DNA of 49,360 nucleotides. It comes from CALARM01 sp964431735 (GTDB taxonomy: Bacteria; Vulcanimicrobiota; SpSt-956; JAKJGF01). The position numbers were made by a program, and so were the translations under genes. The number at the start of each line of letters is the position of its first letter. The stretch's first letter is position 1. The stretch spans positions 1 through 49,360 of the forward strand of contig CAYSLJ010000033.1 in assembly GCA_964431735.1 (NCBI GenBank). Reading direction: 5' to 3'. A model generated the notes under the pieces. That model did no database searches. It saw nothing but the letters and a program-made list of their open reading frames with translations, and was not told the origin of the DNA. Of the stretch, positions 35,906 to 45,039 are shown one piece after another.

Positions 35906-38137
35906 ATGATAGACAGAGATGATGATGGTAATCTTTTACCTGATATTATTTTAGGAGATAAATATAAAATAATAAAACTTATCCACACAGGCCCTGTAAG
36001 CAGAATCTATCAGGGCTATGATTGCAAAAACAAAAAAAATATTTTTGTAAAAGAAATTACTAAATATGCCGATCCTTTTTTAAGTCATCAGGCAGTAGAA
36101 CAGTTCAAATGTGAAGTTAAAATTTTATTTAACCTGAAACATAAAAGTCTGCCGAAATTTCAAGACTATTTTGATTATGATGATAACCGCTATTTAATAC
36201 TTGAATATATAGAAGGTAAAAAATTAACTGCTTTTATAGAAAACCTGAGAGAATTCATCGGTGAAAAACAGGTTGTAGCCTGGGGAATTGAGCTGTGTGA
36301 TTTCCTGGTATATCTTCATAATATGAAGCCAAATCCGATTATTTTCAGAGATATGAATCCGTCGAATATTATACTTTCACCTGATGGAACTCTAAAAATA
36401 ATAGACTTCGGAATATCAAAAATATATGAAACCGCCGGTAAAACACTGGGCATAGCAAAAACCATAACACCCCATTATTCTCCTATAGAACAGCACGGGG
36501 AAAGTACTGACACAAGATCTGATATATACTCCCTGGGAGCCACCATGTATTATTTAATAACCAGAGAGTCTCCTATGGACTGTATCAATCGTACAATAGA
36601 CGATGAACCTATGAAACATTGCAGCCAGATTAATCCTTACATATCTTCCTCACTTGAGAAAATTGTAATGAAGGCAATGGAAATTGACAGAGAACTCAGA
36701 TATCAGGATGTAAAAGACATGAAAAGTGATCTGGAAGCACTCGCCGGAACAGAGACATGTAACAGAGAAACCATCAGACGAAGGCCATCAGGCCAGTTAA
36801 AAAAAATTAATTTCCAGGCAAGGCTTAATGTAAAAAAAGAAGAAACACGTCACGAATTTAAACCTGTACAGGCCATAAATCCTGTTACTAAAGAGACAGG
36901 TTATGTAAAAAATATTCTGGAGAATATTAAAAGAGATTTTAGAGATGAAGCTTCATCTGAATATGTAAAAAAAAGAGACATAGCAGTAAAAAAAGTAGAA
37001 GAACCTTTCATTAAACTATCGAGTGAGGAATATTCTTCTGACAGCATCAGAAAAAAAGACGTCTTAGAAAAATTCGAAAAAGAGAGCAAAGATAATTCTC
37101 CTGAAGCATTGATCGAATATGTAAATACGTCTCCCATAGTAAATGAACCAAAATATAAAAAACAGATCAGACACAATGAGAAGCCTGAGTATGAGTATAT
37201 TACGTCACATGAAGAAAAAACACTCAGACAAAAATCACTCAAAGATATGTTGAAATCAGTGTCCAGAAAGAAAAAAAACGAAATGCATTACGAGATGCCG
37301 GAACAGGTACCGAAAGTTCATTCATTGCCTGATATAATCGGAGGACGTTATAAAATACTTGTTCAGCTGCACTTTGGCGCAAATACCAGTATATATAAAT
37401 GTCTGGATATAGAAACAAATGAAGAAGTGGTAATAAAAGAATTATTTGTTGATGATTCTCTGCCTGTAACCCACAGGAAAGATTTAATAAGCCAGTTTCG
37501 TACGGTAGTGGGTTTATTTTTAAAATTCAATCACCCCAATCTGCCGAGATTTCAGAATTATATAGAATCTTCAGGCCACAGATATCTGGTTATGGATTTT
37601 ATAGATGGTAAAAATCTGGAAGATTTAATTGCAGAACTTCCGGGATTACCGAAAGAAAAGCAGATAATAAAATGGGCAATACAGATATGTGAGGTACTGT
37701 CATATCTCCACGGTATAAAACCCAGTCCTGTAATATTAAGAAACCTGAAACCTGATAATATCTTCCTGGATGACGGAGGGAATATCAGGCTTCTCGGCTT
37801 CGGATTATGCAAACTCTTCAACCCGGAAAGGGAAACATCACCTGTAATAAAAATGGCAAATCTCCACTATTCCCCTCCCGAACAGTACAGCGGCATGACC
37901 GATAATCTAACAGATATATATTCCCTGGGTGCTACTTTATATTATCTTACGACAAAGACTCATCCCCTGGATGCAATAGATCGCCTTACTACAGGTTCGC
38001 TGGTAGATATTTTAAAGTATAATCACACAATTTCCAGAAAATTTACATCAATCATACAGAAAGCCATGAATCTGAAAAAATCGGACAGATATCAATCTAT
38101 AGATGAACTTCAGGACGATCTGAGAACAATTTATTAA
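35906..38137 (+). CDS. Double Ser/Thr kinase-like protein, first domain probably active, second a pseudokinase
   Basis: 743 residues, closely similar to the preceding protein over both domains. Domain 1 (about 20-280) keeps K49, E70, the catalytic aspartate D149 (FRDMNPSN) and DFG (167-169), so it could phosphorylate proteins, although the usual catalytic-loop lysine is asparagine. Domain 2 (about 480-743) is a pseudokinase: LRNLKPDN (N613) and GFG (631-633). The linker (about 280-475) is charged and low in complexity. No membrane helix, PASTA or FHA domain is seen. Start ATG follows GGAG. The stop codon touches a heptamer array. Tandem duplication is the simplest origin of the pair. Confidence 0.9.
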   Translation: MIDRDDDGNLLPDIILGDKYKIIKLIHTGPVSRIYQGYDCKNKKNIFVKEITKYADPFLSHQAVEQFKCEVKILFNLKHKSLPKFQDYFDYDDNRYLILEYIEGKKLTAFIENLREFIGEKQVVAWGIELCDFLVYLHNMKPNPIIFRDMNPSNIILSPDGTLKIIDFGISKIYETAGKTLGIAKTITPHYSPIEQHGESTDTRSDIYSLGATMYYLITRESPMDCINRTIDDEPMKHCSQINPYISSSLEKIVMKAMEIDRELRYQDVKDMKSDLEALAGTETCNRETIRRRPSGQLKKINFQARLNVKKEETRHEFKPVQAINPVTKETGYVKNILENIKRDFRDEASSEYVKKRDIAVKKVEEPFIKLSSEEYSSDSIRKKDVLEKFEKESKDNSPEALIEYVNTSPIVNEPKYKKQIRHNEKPEYEYITSHEEKTLRQKSLKDMLKSVSRKKKNEMHYEMPEQVPKVHSLPDIIGGRYKILVQLHFGANTSIYKCLDIETNEEVVIKELFVDDSLPVTHRKDLISQFRTVVGLFLKFNHPNLPRFQNYIESSGHRYLVMDFIDGKNLEDLIAELPGLPKEKQIIKWAIQICEVLSYLHGIKPSPVILRNLKPDNIFLDDGGNIRLLGFGLCKLFNPERETSPVIKMANLHYSPPEQYSGMTDNLTDIYSLGATLYYLTTKTHPLDAIDRLTTGSLVDILKYNHTISRKFTSIIQKAMNLKKSDRYQSIDELQDDLRTIY

Positions 38138-38221
38138 TCGTGACGCGTAACGCGTGACGGGTGACGCGGGAATACTGATCGTTCTAATAATTTGCGAGAG
38201 TTATTTTTCTTACAGTCCTAA
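38137..38221. repeat. One-sided family 1 element with TRACGCG array
   Basis: The array (38139-38170) starts directly at the stop of the double kinase. The right half (GTTCTAATAATTTGCGAGAG, then TTATTTTTCTTACAGTCCTA) matches the full elements, but the left terminal repeat is missing. The last bases CTA are the reverse complement of the TAG stop of the dehydrogenase on the other strand. Confidence 0.8.
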
Positions 38222-38928
38222 GTAAAAGGATTTGTGCCCCATATATCCATATCCCTGATTAAGGTTCTCCCCGGCATCCTGGAAAGAAAAACCACCGTTT
38301 CTGCTATATCTGCCCCGTGAAGGTACAGTCCCGGACCATGAGAAGGGCCGTCATCAGGCCCTGTATTGACAGAACTCGGATTTAAAACCATAACCCTTAT
38401 ATTATTTCTTCTTACTTCGTAGGCGAGTGATTGCGAAAAGCCCTGGAGTCCGAATTTACTGGCATTATAGGCAGAAGAACCGGGGTCTCCTTTTTTCCCG
38501 CTCATAGAACTTATCATGAATATGTCTCCCCTGTTCTGCCCGATCATATAAGGAAGAAAAGCCTTTGTAACGAGAAATGTTCCGGTAAGATTGGTGCCAA
38601 TCACTTCATCCCAGTCTGTAAGGGTTAAATCAGTGACATTTCCTTTCATAAATATACCTGCATTATTTACAAGTATATCCGGAATGCCCTTTGTTGAAAT
38701 AACAGATTCTGCCATATATTTAATTTCTTCAGGTACGAGTTGATTGCACAGACAGGGATGGCATCTTTCTCCTATCTTCCCTGAAGCAATTTTCAATTTT
38801 TCAAGATTTCTTCCTGTTATTATAACAGACGCTCCTTCTCTGTGAAGTGCAGAAGCAATATGAAAACCTATACCACGACTGCCGCCTGTAACAACAGCTA
38901 TTTTGCCCGATAAATCTTTAAGTAACAT
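38218..38928 (-). CDS. Short-chain dehydrogenase/reductase
   Basis: A 236-residue classical SDR with TGGSRGIG (cofactor loop), NNAG, the catalytic serine in MISSMSG and YNASK. It lacks the basic residue pattern that would decide NAD or NADP with certainty. Substrate unknown; classical SDRs of this size reduce ketones, including acyl-carrier-bound ones. The stop codon lies in the end of the MITE-like element, so the last residues may have been changed by the insertion. Transcribed alone. Confidence 0.9.
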   Translation of the reverse strand: MLLKDLSGKIAVVTGGSRGIGFHIASALHREGASVIITGRNLEKLKIASGKIGERCHPCLCNQLVPEEIKYMAESVISTKGIPDILVNNAGIFMKGNVTDLTLTDWDEVIGTNLTGTFLVTKAFLPYMIGQNRGDIFMISSMSGKKGDPGSSAYNASKFGLQGFSQSLAYEVRRNNIRVMVLNPSSVNTGPDDGPSHGPGLYLHGADIAETVVFLSRMPGRTLIRDMDIWGTNPFT

Positions 38929-39220
38929 AATAAGTCAACTCCTGTTTTGTATATCCTGTAGTGTAGTTCATAACTTATTGATCGTGACGCGTAACGCGTG
39001 ACGCGTGACGGGTTTATAGCCCTGCGCATCACGCATTACGCTTTACGCTTTACGAAGTTATCGTTATGAAACTAACTATAATTATGTATCCCTCCATCAA
39101 AACCTCTAAAAATTCTTTATAAAGTTAACATTTTTTTTACATAATTCAATTAATTTTTATATTGCCTTTTGCTATAATATAATTTATGGATTATCAGAAT
39201 GAAAAAGGAGAGAAATTATA
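38929..39220. other. Divergent intergenic region of 292 bp with large inverted heptamer arrays
   Basis: Besides the arrays at 38983-39054 it holds an AT-rich stretch with two overlapping TATAAT-like boxes near 39172-39183, a possible promoter for the zinc-ribbon gene. No good -35 box is seen. Confidence 0.5.
38983..39054. repeat. Facing TRACGCG arrays that can form a long hairpin
   Basis: The left array (38983-39012) has four to five units. A degenerate inverse array (39024-39054, with TTACGCT units) follows after about 12 bases (GTTTATAGCCC). Outside them GTTCATAAC (38965) and GTTATGAAAC (39062) also pair, so the whole dyad spans about 107 bp. Confidence 0.8.
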
Positions 39221-40318
39221 ATGTCTGTAATGGAAGGGGCATGGGATTGTCCCAGTTGCGGAAGAAAAAGAAACAGAGGACCGGAAAAATTCTGCGGTGC
39301 CTGCGGAGCACCCAGAGGGAAAGATGTTGAATTTTATCTCCCCGATGATGCAAGAATAGTAACAGATGAAGAAGAACTGAAAAAAGCCGGGGCGGGAGCA
39401 GACTGGAACTGTAATTTCTGCAACAGCGACAATCCTGTTTACAACAAATTCTGTTCAGGCTGCGGAGCTTCAATAGAAGGTGATTCTCCACACAGAAATG
39501 TTGTAGATATTCCTGATAAAAAGCCGGAGCAAAAAGGACATTATGCTTCTCCTGTGAAGTCTTCAATTCCTAGCGGTTCCGTTACTCAACAAAAGATTCA
39601 GTACCCTCATAAAAAAGGTAACATATATATATACGCAGTATTTGCACTCATTCTTTTTATAACCGGACTCGGTTATTATCTTCTCAGTTCTCATGAAGAA
39701 CTCCTTACAGTAAAAGGGTTTGAATGGAATAGAGAAATAAAAATTGAAAAATTTATGACCCTTACAGAAACAGGGTGGGAAGGGACTCTCCCCTCTGATG
39801 CAAGAATAATCTCATCAACCAGAGCAATACATCACTATGATAAAGTCAGGACGGGAACTCAAACAAAGACCAGAACTGTTTCAGACAGAATAAAGACCGG
39901 CACAAGAAAAGTAAAATCAGGGACAAAGAACATGGGAAACGGCTATTTTAAAACCACATACAGGACTGAAAATGTTTATAAAACAGTTTATCGTCAGGAA
40001 ACCTATCAGGTGCCGGTTTATAAAGATGTTCCTGTTTATAAAACGAAATATACCTATAATATTGACAGATGGAAATATTACAGGAGTGCTACGGCAGCAG
40101 GGCATGATCATAAGCCTTACTGGCCGGATTTTAGATTAAATACAAAGGAAAGAGAAGGAGCAAGAAGAGAAACTTATATGGTAAATTTCGTTAATAAAAA
40201 AGGAAAAATATTAACTTATACAGCAAGAACATTACAGGAATGGCTTTTCTTTCATAATGATAAAAGCTATAAGGCAATGGTTAATAATCTGGGAACTATT
40301 ACTCAAATAAAACCTTGA
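39221..40318 (+). CDS. Double zinc-ribbon membrane protein
   Basis: 365 residues. Two four-cysteine zinc ribbons occupy the N-terminus (C10, C13, C25, C28 and C64, C67, C78, C81). One membrane helix follows at about 127-149 (IYIYAVFALILFITGLGYYL), then a C-terminal domain with repeated basic-aromatic patterns (RTENVYKTVYRQETYQVPVY). The zinc ribbons should face the cytoplasm and the rest the outside. Start ATG has AAAGGAG. I do not recognise a function; zinc ribbons of this type often mediate protein contacts. Confidence 0.8.
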   Translation: MSVMEGAWDCPSCGRKRNRGPEKFCGACGAPRGKDVEFYLPDDARIVTDEEELKKAGAGADWNCNFCNSDNPVYNKFCSGCGASIEGDSPHRNVVDIPDKKPEQKGHYASPVKSSIPSGSVTQQKIQYPHKKGNIYIYAVFALILFITGLGYYLLSSHEELLTVKGFEWNREIKIEKFMTLTETGWEGTLPSDARIISSTRAIHHYDKVRTGTQTKTRTVSDRIKTGTRKVKSGTKNMGNGYFKTTYRTENVYKTVYRQETYQVPVYKDVPVYKTKYTYNIDRWKYYRSATAAGHDHKPYWPDFRLNTKEREGARRETYMVNFVNKKGKILTYTARTLQEWLFFHNDKSYKAMVNNLGTITQIKP

Positions 40319-40341
40319 AGCATCACGCTCTCCCATCTTCC

Positions 40342-41427
40342 CTACCTTATTTTCTTTTTTCTATTACGCATGTAATCTACAAGGAGATATTCTCCCAACT
40401 GTCCGGGAGATGTAAAATAAGCCCTTCCCCTGTTTATTCTGGTCATTCGTTCGACAAAATCCACAAGCAGAGAATCCCTTGCTATCATAAAGGTAATTAT
40501 GGTAATACCGTTTTTCCTGCAGTTACCTGCTTCATTCAGTGTTTTATTTACGATCTGCGGATCAAGACCCCACGAATTTTTATACATTTCCCCTCCTTTA
40601 AACATGCAGGAAGGTTTTCCGTCTGTTATCATAAAGATCTGTTTGTTTCCATGAGGTTTTTTAAGGAGGATCTTCTGTGCCAGTTCAAGTCCTGCCTTCG
40701 TATTTGTATGAAAAGGGCCGACTCCTACATAAGGAAGATCGTCTATTTTCACCTCCCATGCATTATCACCGAAGAGTATGCAGTTCAGGCTGTCATGGGA
40801 ATAGCTGTTAAGGACAAGTTCGGAAAGGGCAAGGGCAACCTTTTTGGCAGGCGTTATTCTGTCTTCACCGTAGAGAACCATACTGTGGCTTACATCCAGC
40901 ATAAGCACTGTGGCACAGCTTGTATTATACTGTGTTTCATATACACAGAGATCATCTTCTTCCAGTCTTATTTCCTCAATGCCTTTTTTCATCGCTCTTT
41001 CAATAGAAGTCTTGATGTCCAGATCTTCAAGAGGAGAACCGAATTCATATGGTTTTATCTCAGGAAGTGTTTCTCTCCCTGTGCCGGAAATTTCTATCTT
41101 ATGATCGCCCTGAAGGCTTTTACGAAGACCGGTAAATATTTCATGAAGAAAATCCTGGCGGAGCTTTTTCTCTCCCCTGGCTGTCAATTTGTATCCTCCT
41201 TCGGCAGGAGAAATGATATTCTTTTGTTTCATTTCCTCAAGGAATGCTTCAAGATCCGTATCTTCCCCTATAAGCCCTCTGGCCTGAAGTTCTTTCATTA
41301 TATGAAGTACTTCATCTACATCTCCGTTCGTTATAAGCAAAAGCTGATTAAAGAGGTTTATCAAACCCAGGACAGAAAGTATTCTCTTCATTTCTTCTTC
41401 ATCCCATTGAGAATAACGATATTTCAT
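40342..41427 (-). CDS. VWA-domain protein of a MoxR-type AAA+/VWA pair
   Basis: 361 residues. The C-terminal von Willebrand A domain has the metal-binding MIDAS motif LDVSHSM (D178, S180, S182), with T/D positions further on (ITDGKPS). The N-terminal 150 residues are helical. Such proteins act with a MoxR/magnesium-chelatase-like ATPase in remodelling or metal insertion into other proteins. That partner lies 16 bp upstream but is broken here, so this gene may be an orphan. It converges with the zinc-ribbon gene. Confidence 0.88.
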   Translation of the reverse strand: MKYRYSQWDEEEMKRILSVLGLINLFNQLLLITNGDVDEVLHIMKELQARGLIGEDTDLEAFLEEMKQKNIISPAEGGYKLTARGEKKLRQDFLHEIFTGLRKSLQGDHKIEISGTGRETLPEIKPYEFGSPLEDLDIKTSIERAMKKGIEEIRLEEDDLCVYETQYNTSCATVLMLDVSHSMVLYGEDRITPAKKVALALSELVLNSYSHDSLNCILFGDNAWEVKIDDLPYVGVGPFHTNTKAGLELAQKILLKKPHGNKQIFMITDGKPSCMFKGGEMYKNSWGLDPQIVNKTLNEAGNCRKNGITIITFMIARDSLLVDFVERMTRINRGRAYFTSPGQLGEYLLVDYMRNRKKKIR

Positions 41428-41443
41428 AATATTTTCCTCTTAT

Positions 41444-42311
41444 TCACCACTTCTTCATCTGGTCAAACATGACCTTCAGCACATCAAAATAGGAAGATTT
41501 CGTATCCAGATTCTCCTTTGCCAGAAGGGAATGCTGGTGGAGTCCTTCCAGTATAATTTCCATACCGAGAGCCATTTCATATCTGTCTTTACCGGCGACA
41601 TATTTTTTTGCCAGATCAAACAGTGAAGGCACTTTCATCAGGCTATGGAAATATTCATCCCATTTCATATCATCTGAAACTTCTATTTTGTTTCCTTTGC
41701 CGAACCATTCGATAATCTCCCTGTAAATTGACTCTACCTGAGGTTTTCTCATATCATCCCTTCTGTAATCTTCTCTGACAGGGGTATCTGTGGCTTTCGG
41801 GAAAAGCTTCTGAAAGGTTTTCTTTACCGCCCCACCTGTGAGGCGTCTTGCCACAGACTGGGCACCTTCCTGTTCACCTTCATAGACAAGCTCTATTTTT
41901 CCGGTAATTGAAGGTATGACTGCCCAGAGATCACATATACGGGGATAAACGACAGGCTCTTTACATATAAAAACTCTTTTTTCCATATTGCTTATGAGAT
42001 TTTCTATGGCACTTATGGAAAGACGGGCACTTACGCCGGAATTCTGGTATATATTCATCAAGAAAAGAAGCAATAGCCCTTAAAATCCTCGTTTTTGCCT
42101 GGCCTCTCAGGCCGAGAAGAATAAAATTGTGTCTTGCAAGTAAGGCATTTACTATGGCAGGTATGACAGTTTTATCATAACCTATAATACCCGGGAACAA
42201 TTCTTCCCCTTTTTCTATTTTCAAAAGTAAGTTTTTTCTTATTTCATCTTTTACAGACAGAGATTTATATCCAAAATCTACAAGTTCTTTTAAAGTCTGC
42301 GGTCTGTTCAT
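41444..42311 (-). pseudogene. MoxR/ChlI-like AAA+ ATPase with internal deletion and frameshift
   Basis: The N-terminal piece (ATG at 42311, GAGGTG upstream) contains SVKDEIRKNLL, FPGIIGYDKTVIP and the Walker A region LLGLRGQAKTR, then ends near 42045 after LDEYIPEF. The C-terminal piece continues in another frame from about 42050 (SGVSARLSISAIENLISN, ITGKIELVYEGEQEGA) to 41444. Everything between, including Walker B, sensor 1 and the arginine finger, is missing: from memory of the family, 150 to more than 200 residues. The join lies at AGAATTCCGG. No functional ATPase can result. An assembly error at this spot is the main alternative. Confidence 0.85.
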
Positions 42312-42631
42312 AAAAATCACCTCAATAACAAGTATCTTATCTTCATATTCTGAAGTTTTTTCAATTTCCTTCTATGAAAAGTTATTCTCTTTTCCTTATT
42401 GAAGCTCTTACTATAAAAATCTCAACATCTATTCAGATGAAGGAAGACTTTTTAAGGTGACTATAAACAGAACAGGCTATGTTAGAAATGACAGGAAGTA
42501 AACAGCTATCCTGGACAAAAAAGAATGTCAAAGAGAATGTAAGACGTTTTATATAAATATACAATGAAATAAGGATTCCGTAGAGGTTTATACAAAATTT
42601 ATGACACAGTCAAAATATTTTCACAAATCAT
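42312..42631. other. Intergenic gap of about 310 bp
   Basis: No heptamer array here. A plus-strand frame from 42403 to 42501 (NLNIYSDEGRLFKVTINRTG region) looks protein-like but has no start codon, ribosome binding site or recognised homologue; it may be a gene relic. Otherwise AT-rich. Confidence 0.35.
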
Positions 42632-42997
42632 CTAATCGAGAAGTTCCTTAATAACAGAGAGTATTTTATTTTTAGAAAATGGTTTTTCAATGGTACAATC
42701 TGCACCGAGTGCATCTGCAACTTCCAGATAAGTGCCGGAACGCATAATACCTCCTCCTGACATGGCTATAATCTTCAGGTCAGGAAATGATTTTCTGAGT
42801 TCTATAATAGTTTCTATTCCTTCCTTTTCAGGCATAATAATATCGGTTATAACAAGGTCAAAAGCTCTTTCTTTCTGTAATATTATACCTTCCCTGCCAT
42901 CGGCAGCTTCCATTACCTCATAACCTGTTTTTTTTATTATCGCCATAAGAGATTTCCTGAGTTCTGGCTCATCGTCTATAATAAGAATACGTGACAT
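42632..42997 (-). CDS. Single-domain response regulator (CheY-like)
   Basis: About 121 residues. The receiver has the acidic pair in ILIIDDEPE, the phospho-acceptor in VITDIIMPEKEG, threonine-type switch region IIAMSGGG and the lysine in IEKPFSK. The ATG at 42997 has GGGGAGG eight bases before it; the GTG at 43006 lies in that site. It follows the decayed receiver and the hybrid kinase, and could take phosphate from the kinase at 43118. Confidence 0.9.
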   Translation of the reverse strand: MSRILIIDDEPELRKSLMAIIKKTGYEVMEAADGREGIILQKERAFDLVITDIIMPEKEGIETIIELRKSFPDLKIIAMSGGGIMRSGTYLEVADALGADCTIEKPFSKNKILSVIKELLD

Positions 42998-43113
42998 AAT
43001 CGACACCTCCCCGGTATATTAACCTTTTTATCTTCAGAAAGATAACTCTCGGTTTCTGTCATAAAAGTTCCGGATTTAACAGATTTTTCTATAACCAGAA
43101 TTACTGGTTCCAT
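42976..43113 (-). pseudogene. Internally deleted response regulator
   Basis: Forty-five codons from an ATG with AAAGGAGAT upstream. The first nine residues (MEPVILVIE) match the start of the receiver at 46338 (MKPVILLIE). The following KSVKSGTFMTETESYLSEDK matches that protein's extreme C-terminus (KPINPATFMTEIENYLPDDK). The roughly 95 residues between, with the phosphorylation site, are gone. It directly follows the kinase, exactly where the intact receiver stands in the second copy. Confidence 0.85.
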
Positions 43114-43117
43114 TTTT

Positions 43118-44854
43118 TTATCTCCTTTCAAGTGGCATAGTAAAGGTAAATATACTACCACTGCCAGATTTGCTTTCCACATAAATTTTACCGCCCATTG
43201 CTTCAACAAGTTTCTTGCATATGGAAAGACCGAGACCGGTACCTTCATACTGGCGTGATATCCCTGTATCTATCTGTCGGAATGGCTTAAAAAGATTGTC
43301 CATATCTTCAGGCCTTATGCCTATACCCGTATCTGTTACCTGCGTCACAAGCAGACCCTTCTCTGCACGGCTTTCTATACGAACTTCGCCGCAACCGGTA
43401 AACTTGACTGCATTGCTGAGAAGGTTGATGATTATTTGCTCCACACGCCGTCGGTCACTACACATCTCTCCAACCGAAGGGGCTATTACAGATGTCACAG
43501 TAAGGCCTTTTTTTTCTGCCAGAGGAGCTATCTTTTCAAGGCTTTTTTCTATTGCAGATTTCATATCAAAGGGTTCACAGGCAAGCTGGAACTGACCGGC
43601 TTCAATCTTGGAAATATCAAGGACATCATTAATAAGCTCAAGCAGGTGACGGGCACTATCCTGAACCATGACGAGCTGTTTTTTCTGTTCCTCATTCAGT
43701 GGCCCTACAAGTCCCATCAGCAGGATGCCCGTAAAGCCAATTATAGAATTCAGCGGAGTGCGCAGTTCATGGGACATGGTGGCAAGGAAGGCAGATTTAA
43801 GATGGTCAGCCGATTCTGCGGCATCTTTGGCTCTGAGTAAATCACTGTTCATCTGTTCCAGTTCATCGGTGCGCTCTGCAACCCTCTTCTCAAGTGTTTC
43901 GGCATGCTTCTGCAACTCTCTGTAAAGATCATCAATTTCCCGGTTACGAATATTCAATTCACCGGTTCTGATTTTTATCTGCCTCCTCAGAGAAACACTC
44001 CAGAAAAAGCTTAAAATAAGGATCACCGCTATAACTATTCCTGTGAATTTAAGCCACATTGGAAAAATAAAATTCACCTTTTCAGATGTCCATCTTTGCA
44101 GGGATCGGTAATAAAGGGAGGCAGGATCCTTCTTCATTCGTTTCAGATGTCTGTCTATGGCATCGAGTAATATATAGTTCGCCGGTCTTGGTGCAGCAAA
44201 ATAAAGCTGTGTCGGGTTGAAGATAATGGCTGTATCTTCAAGCTGAGAGTTACGGTGTGTGGCACCGTAAAAACGATTGGAAATAACTGCATCGGAATCG
44301 CCTCGAATAGCGGAAGTAAAGGCAGAGCTATAGTCAGGGAAGGCTACCAGGTTCACCTTCAGGTCAAAACAGATGACCTGATTGCTGAAAACCTCCTGCT
44401 GTATGGAACGCTCAAGAACAGAAACGCGCCTGCCATTCAGATCCAGTATGGTTCGAATTCCGCTCCCATGTCTCGCATAAACTTGAAACCAGTCTGAAAG
44501 AACCGGTTCATTATGAAAGGTATATAAGTGCTTACGCTCCGGAGTGAGTGCCACATCAGGCATAAGATCGATCTTTCCGGCATTCAGACGGTCCAGACAC
44601 TGAGCCCATGTGCCGGGGACGTAATCAATATTCCACCCTTCCTCTGCTGCAATCGCTTCAATCAAATCGATGTAGATCCCCTCTGGATGCCCTGATTCGG
44701 CCAGGCCTATCTTCGGACTGTTCTGGTAAACCCCTATACGCACATTCTGTTCTGCCCTGGTTATACCGGTAGAGAGAAATAGAATCAGTAAGCCTGTGAT
44801 TACAATATGCACCACAGATACAGAATTATCAAACAGCAGGGTTTTCTGACTCAT
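43118..44854 (-). CDS. Histidine kinase with periplasmic solute-binding (SBP_bac_3-like) sensor
   Basis: 578 residues. Membrane anchor or signal at about 15-32, then a family 3 solute-binding domain (about 38-260; VRIGVYQNSPKIGL, PEGIYIDLIEAIA) facing the periplasm. A membrane helix follows at about 275-297 (LKFTGIVIAVILILSFFW), a coiled coil, HisKA with ATMSHELRTPLNS, and the ATPase domain (NAVKFTG, DTGIGI, GTGLGLSICKKL). It probably senses an amino-acid-like ligand. Its adjacent receiver is deleted, so signal must go to another receiver, for example those at 42632 or 46338. Confidence 0.92.
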   Translation of the reverse strand: MSQKTLLFDNSVSVVHIVITGLLILFLSTGITRAEQNVRIGVYQNSPKIGLAESGHPEGIYIDLIEAIAAEEGWNIDYVPGTWAQCLDRLNAGKIDLMPDVALTPERKHLYTFHNEPVLSDWFQVYARHGSGIRTILDLNGRRVSVLERSIQQEVFSNQVICFDLKVNLVAFPDYSSAFTSAIRGDSDAVISNRFYGATHRNSQLEDTAIIFNPTQLYFAAPRPANYILLDAIDRHLKRMKKDPASLYYRSLQRWTSEKVNFIFPMWLKFTGIVIAVILILSFFWSVSLRRQIKIRTGELNIRNREIDDLYRELQKHAETLEKRVAERTDELEQMNSDLLRAKDAAESADHLKSAFLATMSHELRTPLNSIIGFTGILLMGLVGPLNEEQKKQLVMVQDSARHLLELINDVLDISKIEAGQFQLACEPFDMKSAIEKSLEKIAPLAEKKGLTVTSVIAPSVGEMCSDRRRVEQIIINLLSNAVKFTGCGEVRIESRAEKGLLVTQVTDTGIGIRPEDMDNLFKPFRQIDTGISRQYEGTGLGLSICKKLVEAMGGKIYVESKSGSGSIFTFTMPLERR

Positions 44855-44876
44855 TACGGTTACAGCTCCATTTAGA

Positions 44877-44965
44877 AATAGAATTTTATTAATTGTCTCT
44901 TTCCTCGCGTCACGCGTTACGCGTTACGCGTCACGATTTAATATATTTGAGACAGTTATTTAATT
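44877..44965. repeat. MITE-like element, family 2 (89 bp), inverse copy
   Basis: The reverse complement matches 24179-24267 with about four differences in 89 bp, mostly in the heptamer core (44903-44935). The ends AATTAAATAACTGTCTC and GAGACAATTAATAAAATT are imperfect inverted repeats, about 13 of 17. It lies between two histidine-kinase genes. Confidence 0.87.
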
Positions 44966-45039
44966 ATCGTTCCTTAAAATATATTACAGAAGGTTTTGCC
45001 ATCACAGACTCATCATATACCACAGGTATACACATTATG

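Noticed and set aside
40315..41472. Long plus-strand open frame of 385 codons
   Set aside because: It lies antisense to the VWA gene, which has a clear MIDAS motif and operon context; the plus frame has no ribosome binding site and reads like a shadow translation.
42403..42501. Short protein-like frame in the gap before the AAA+ pseudogene
   Set aside because: No start codon, ribosome binding site or recognised family; kept only as a possible relic in the gap description.
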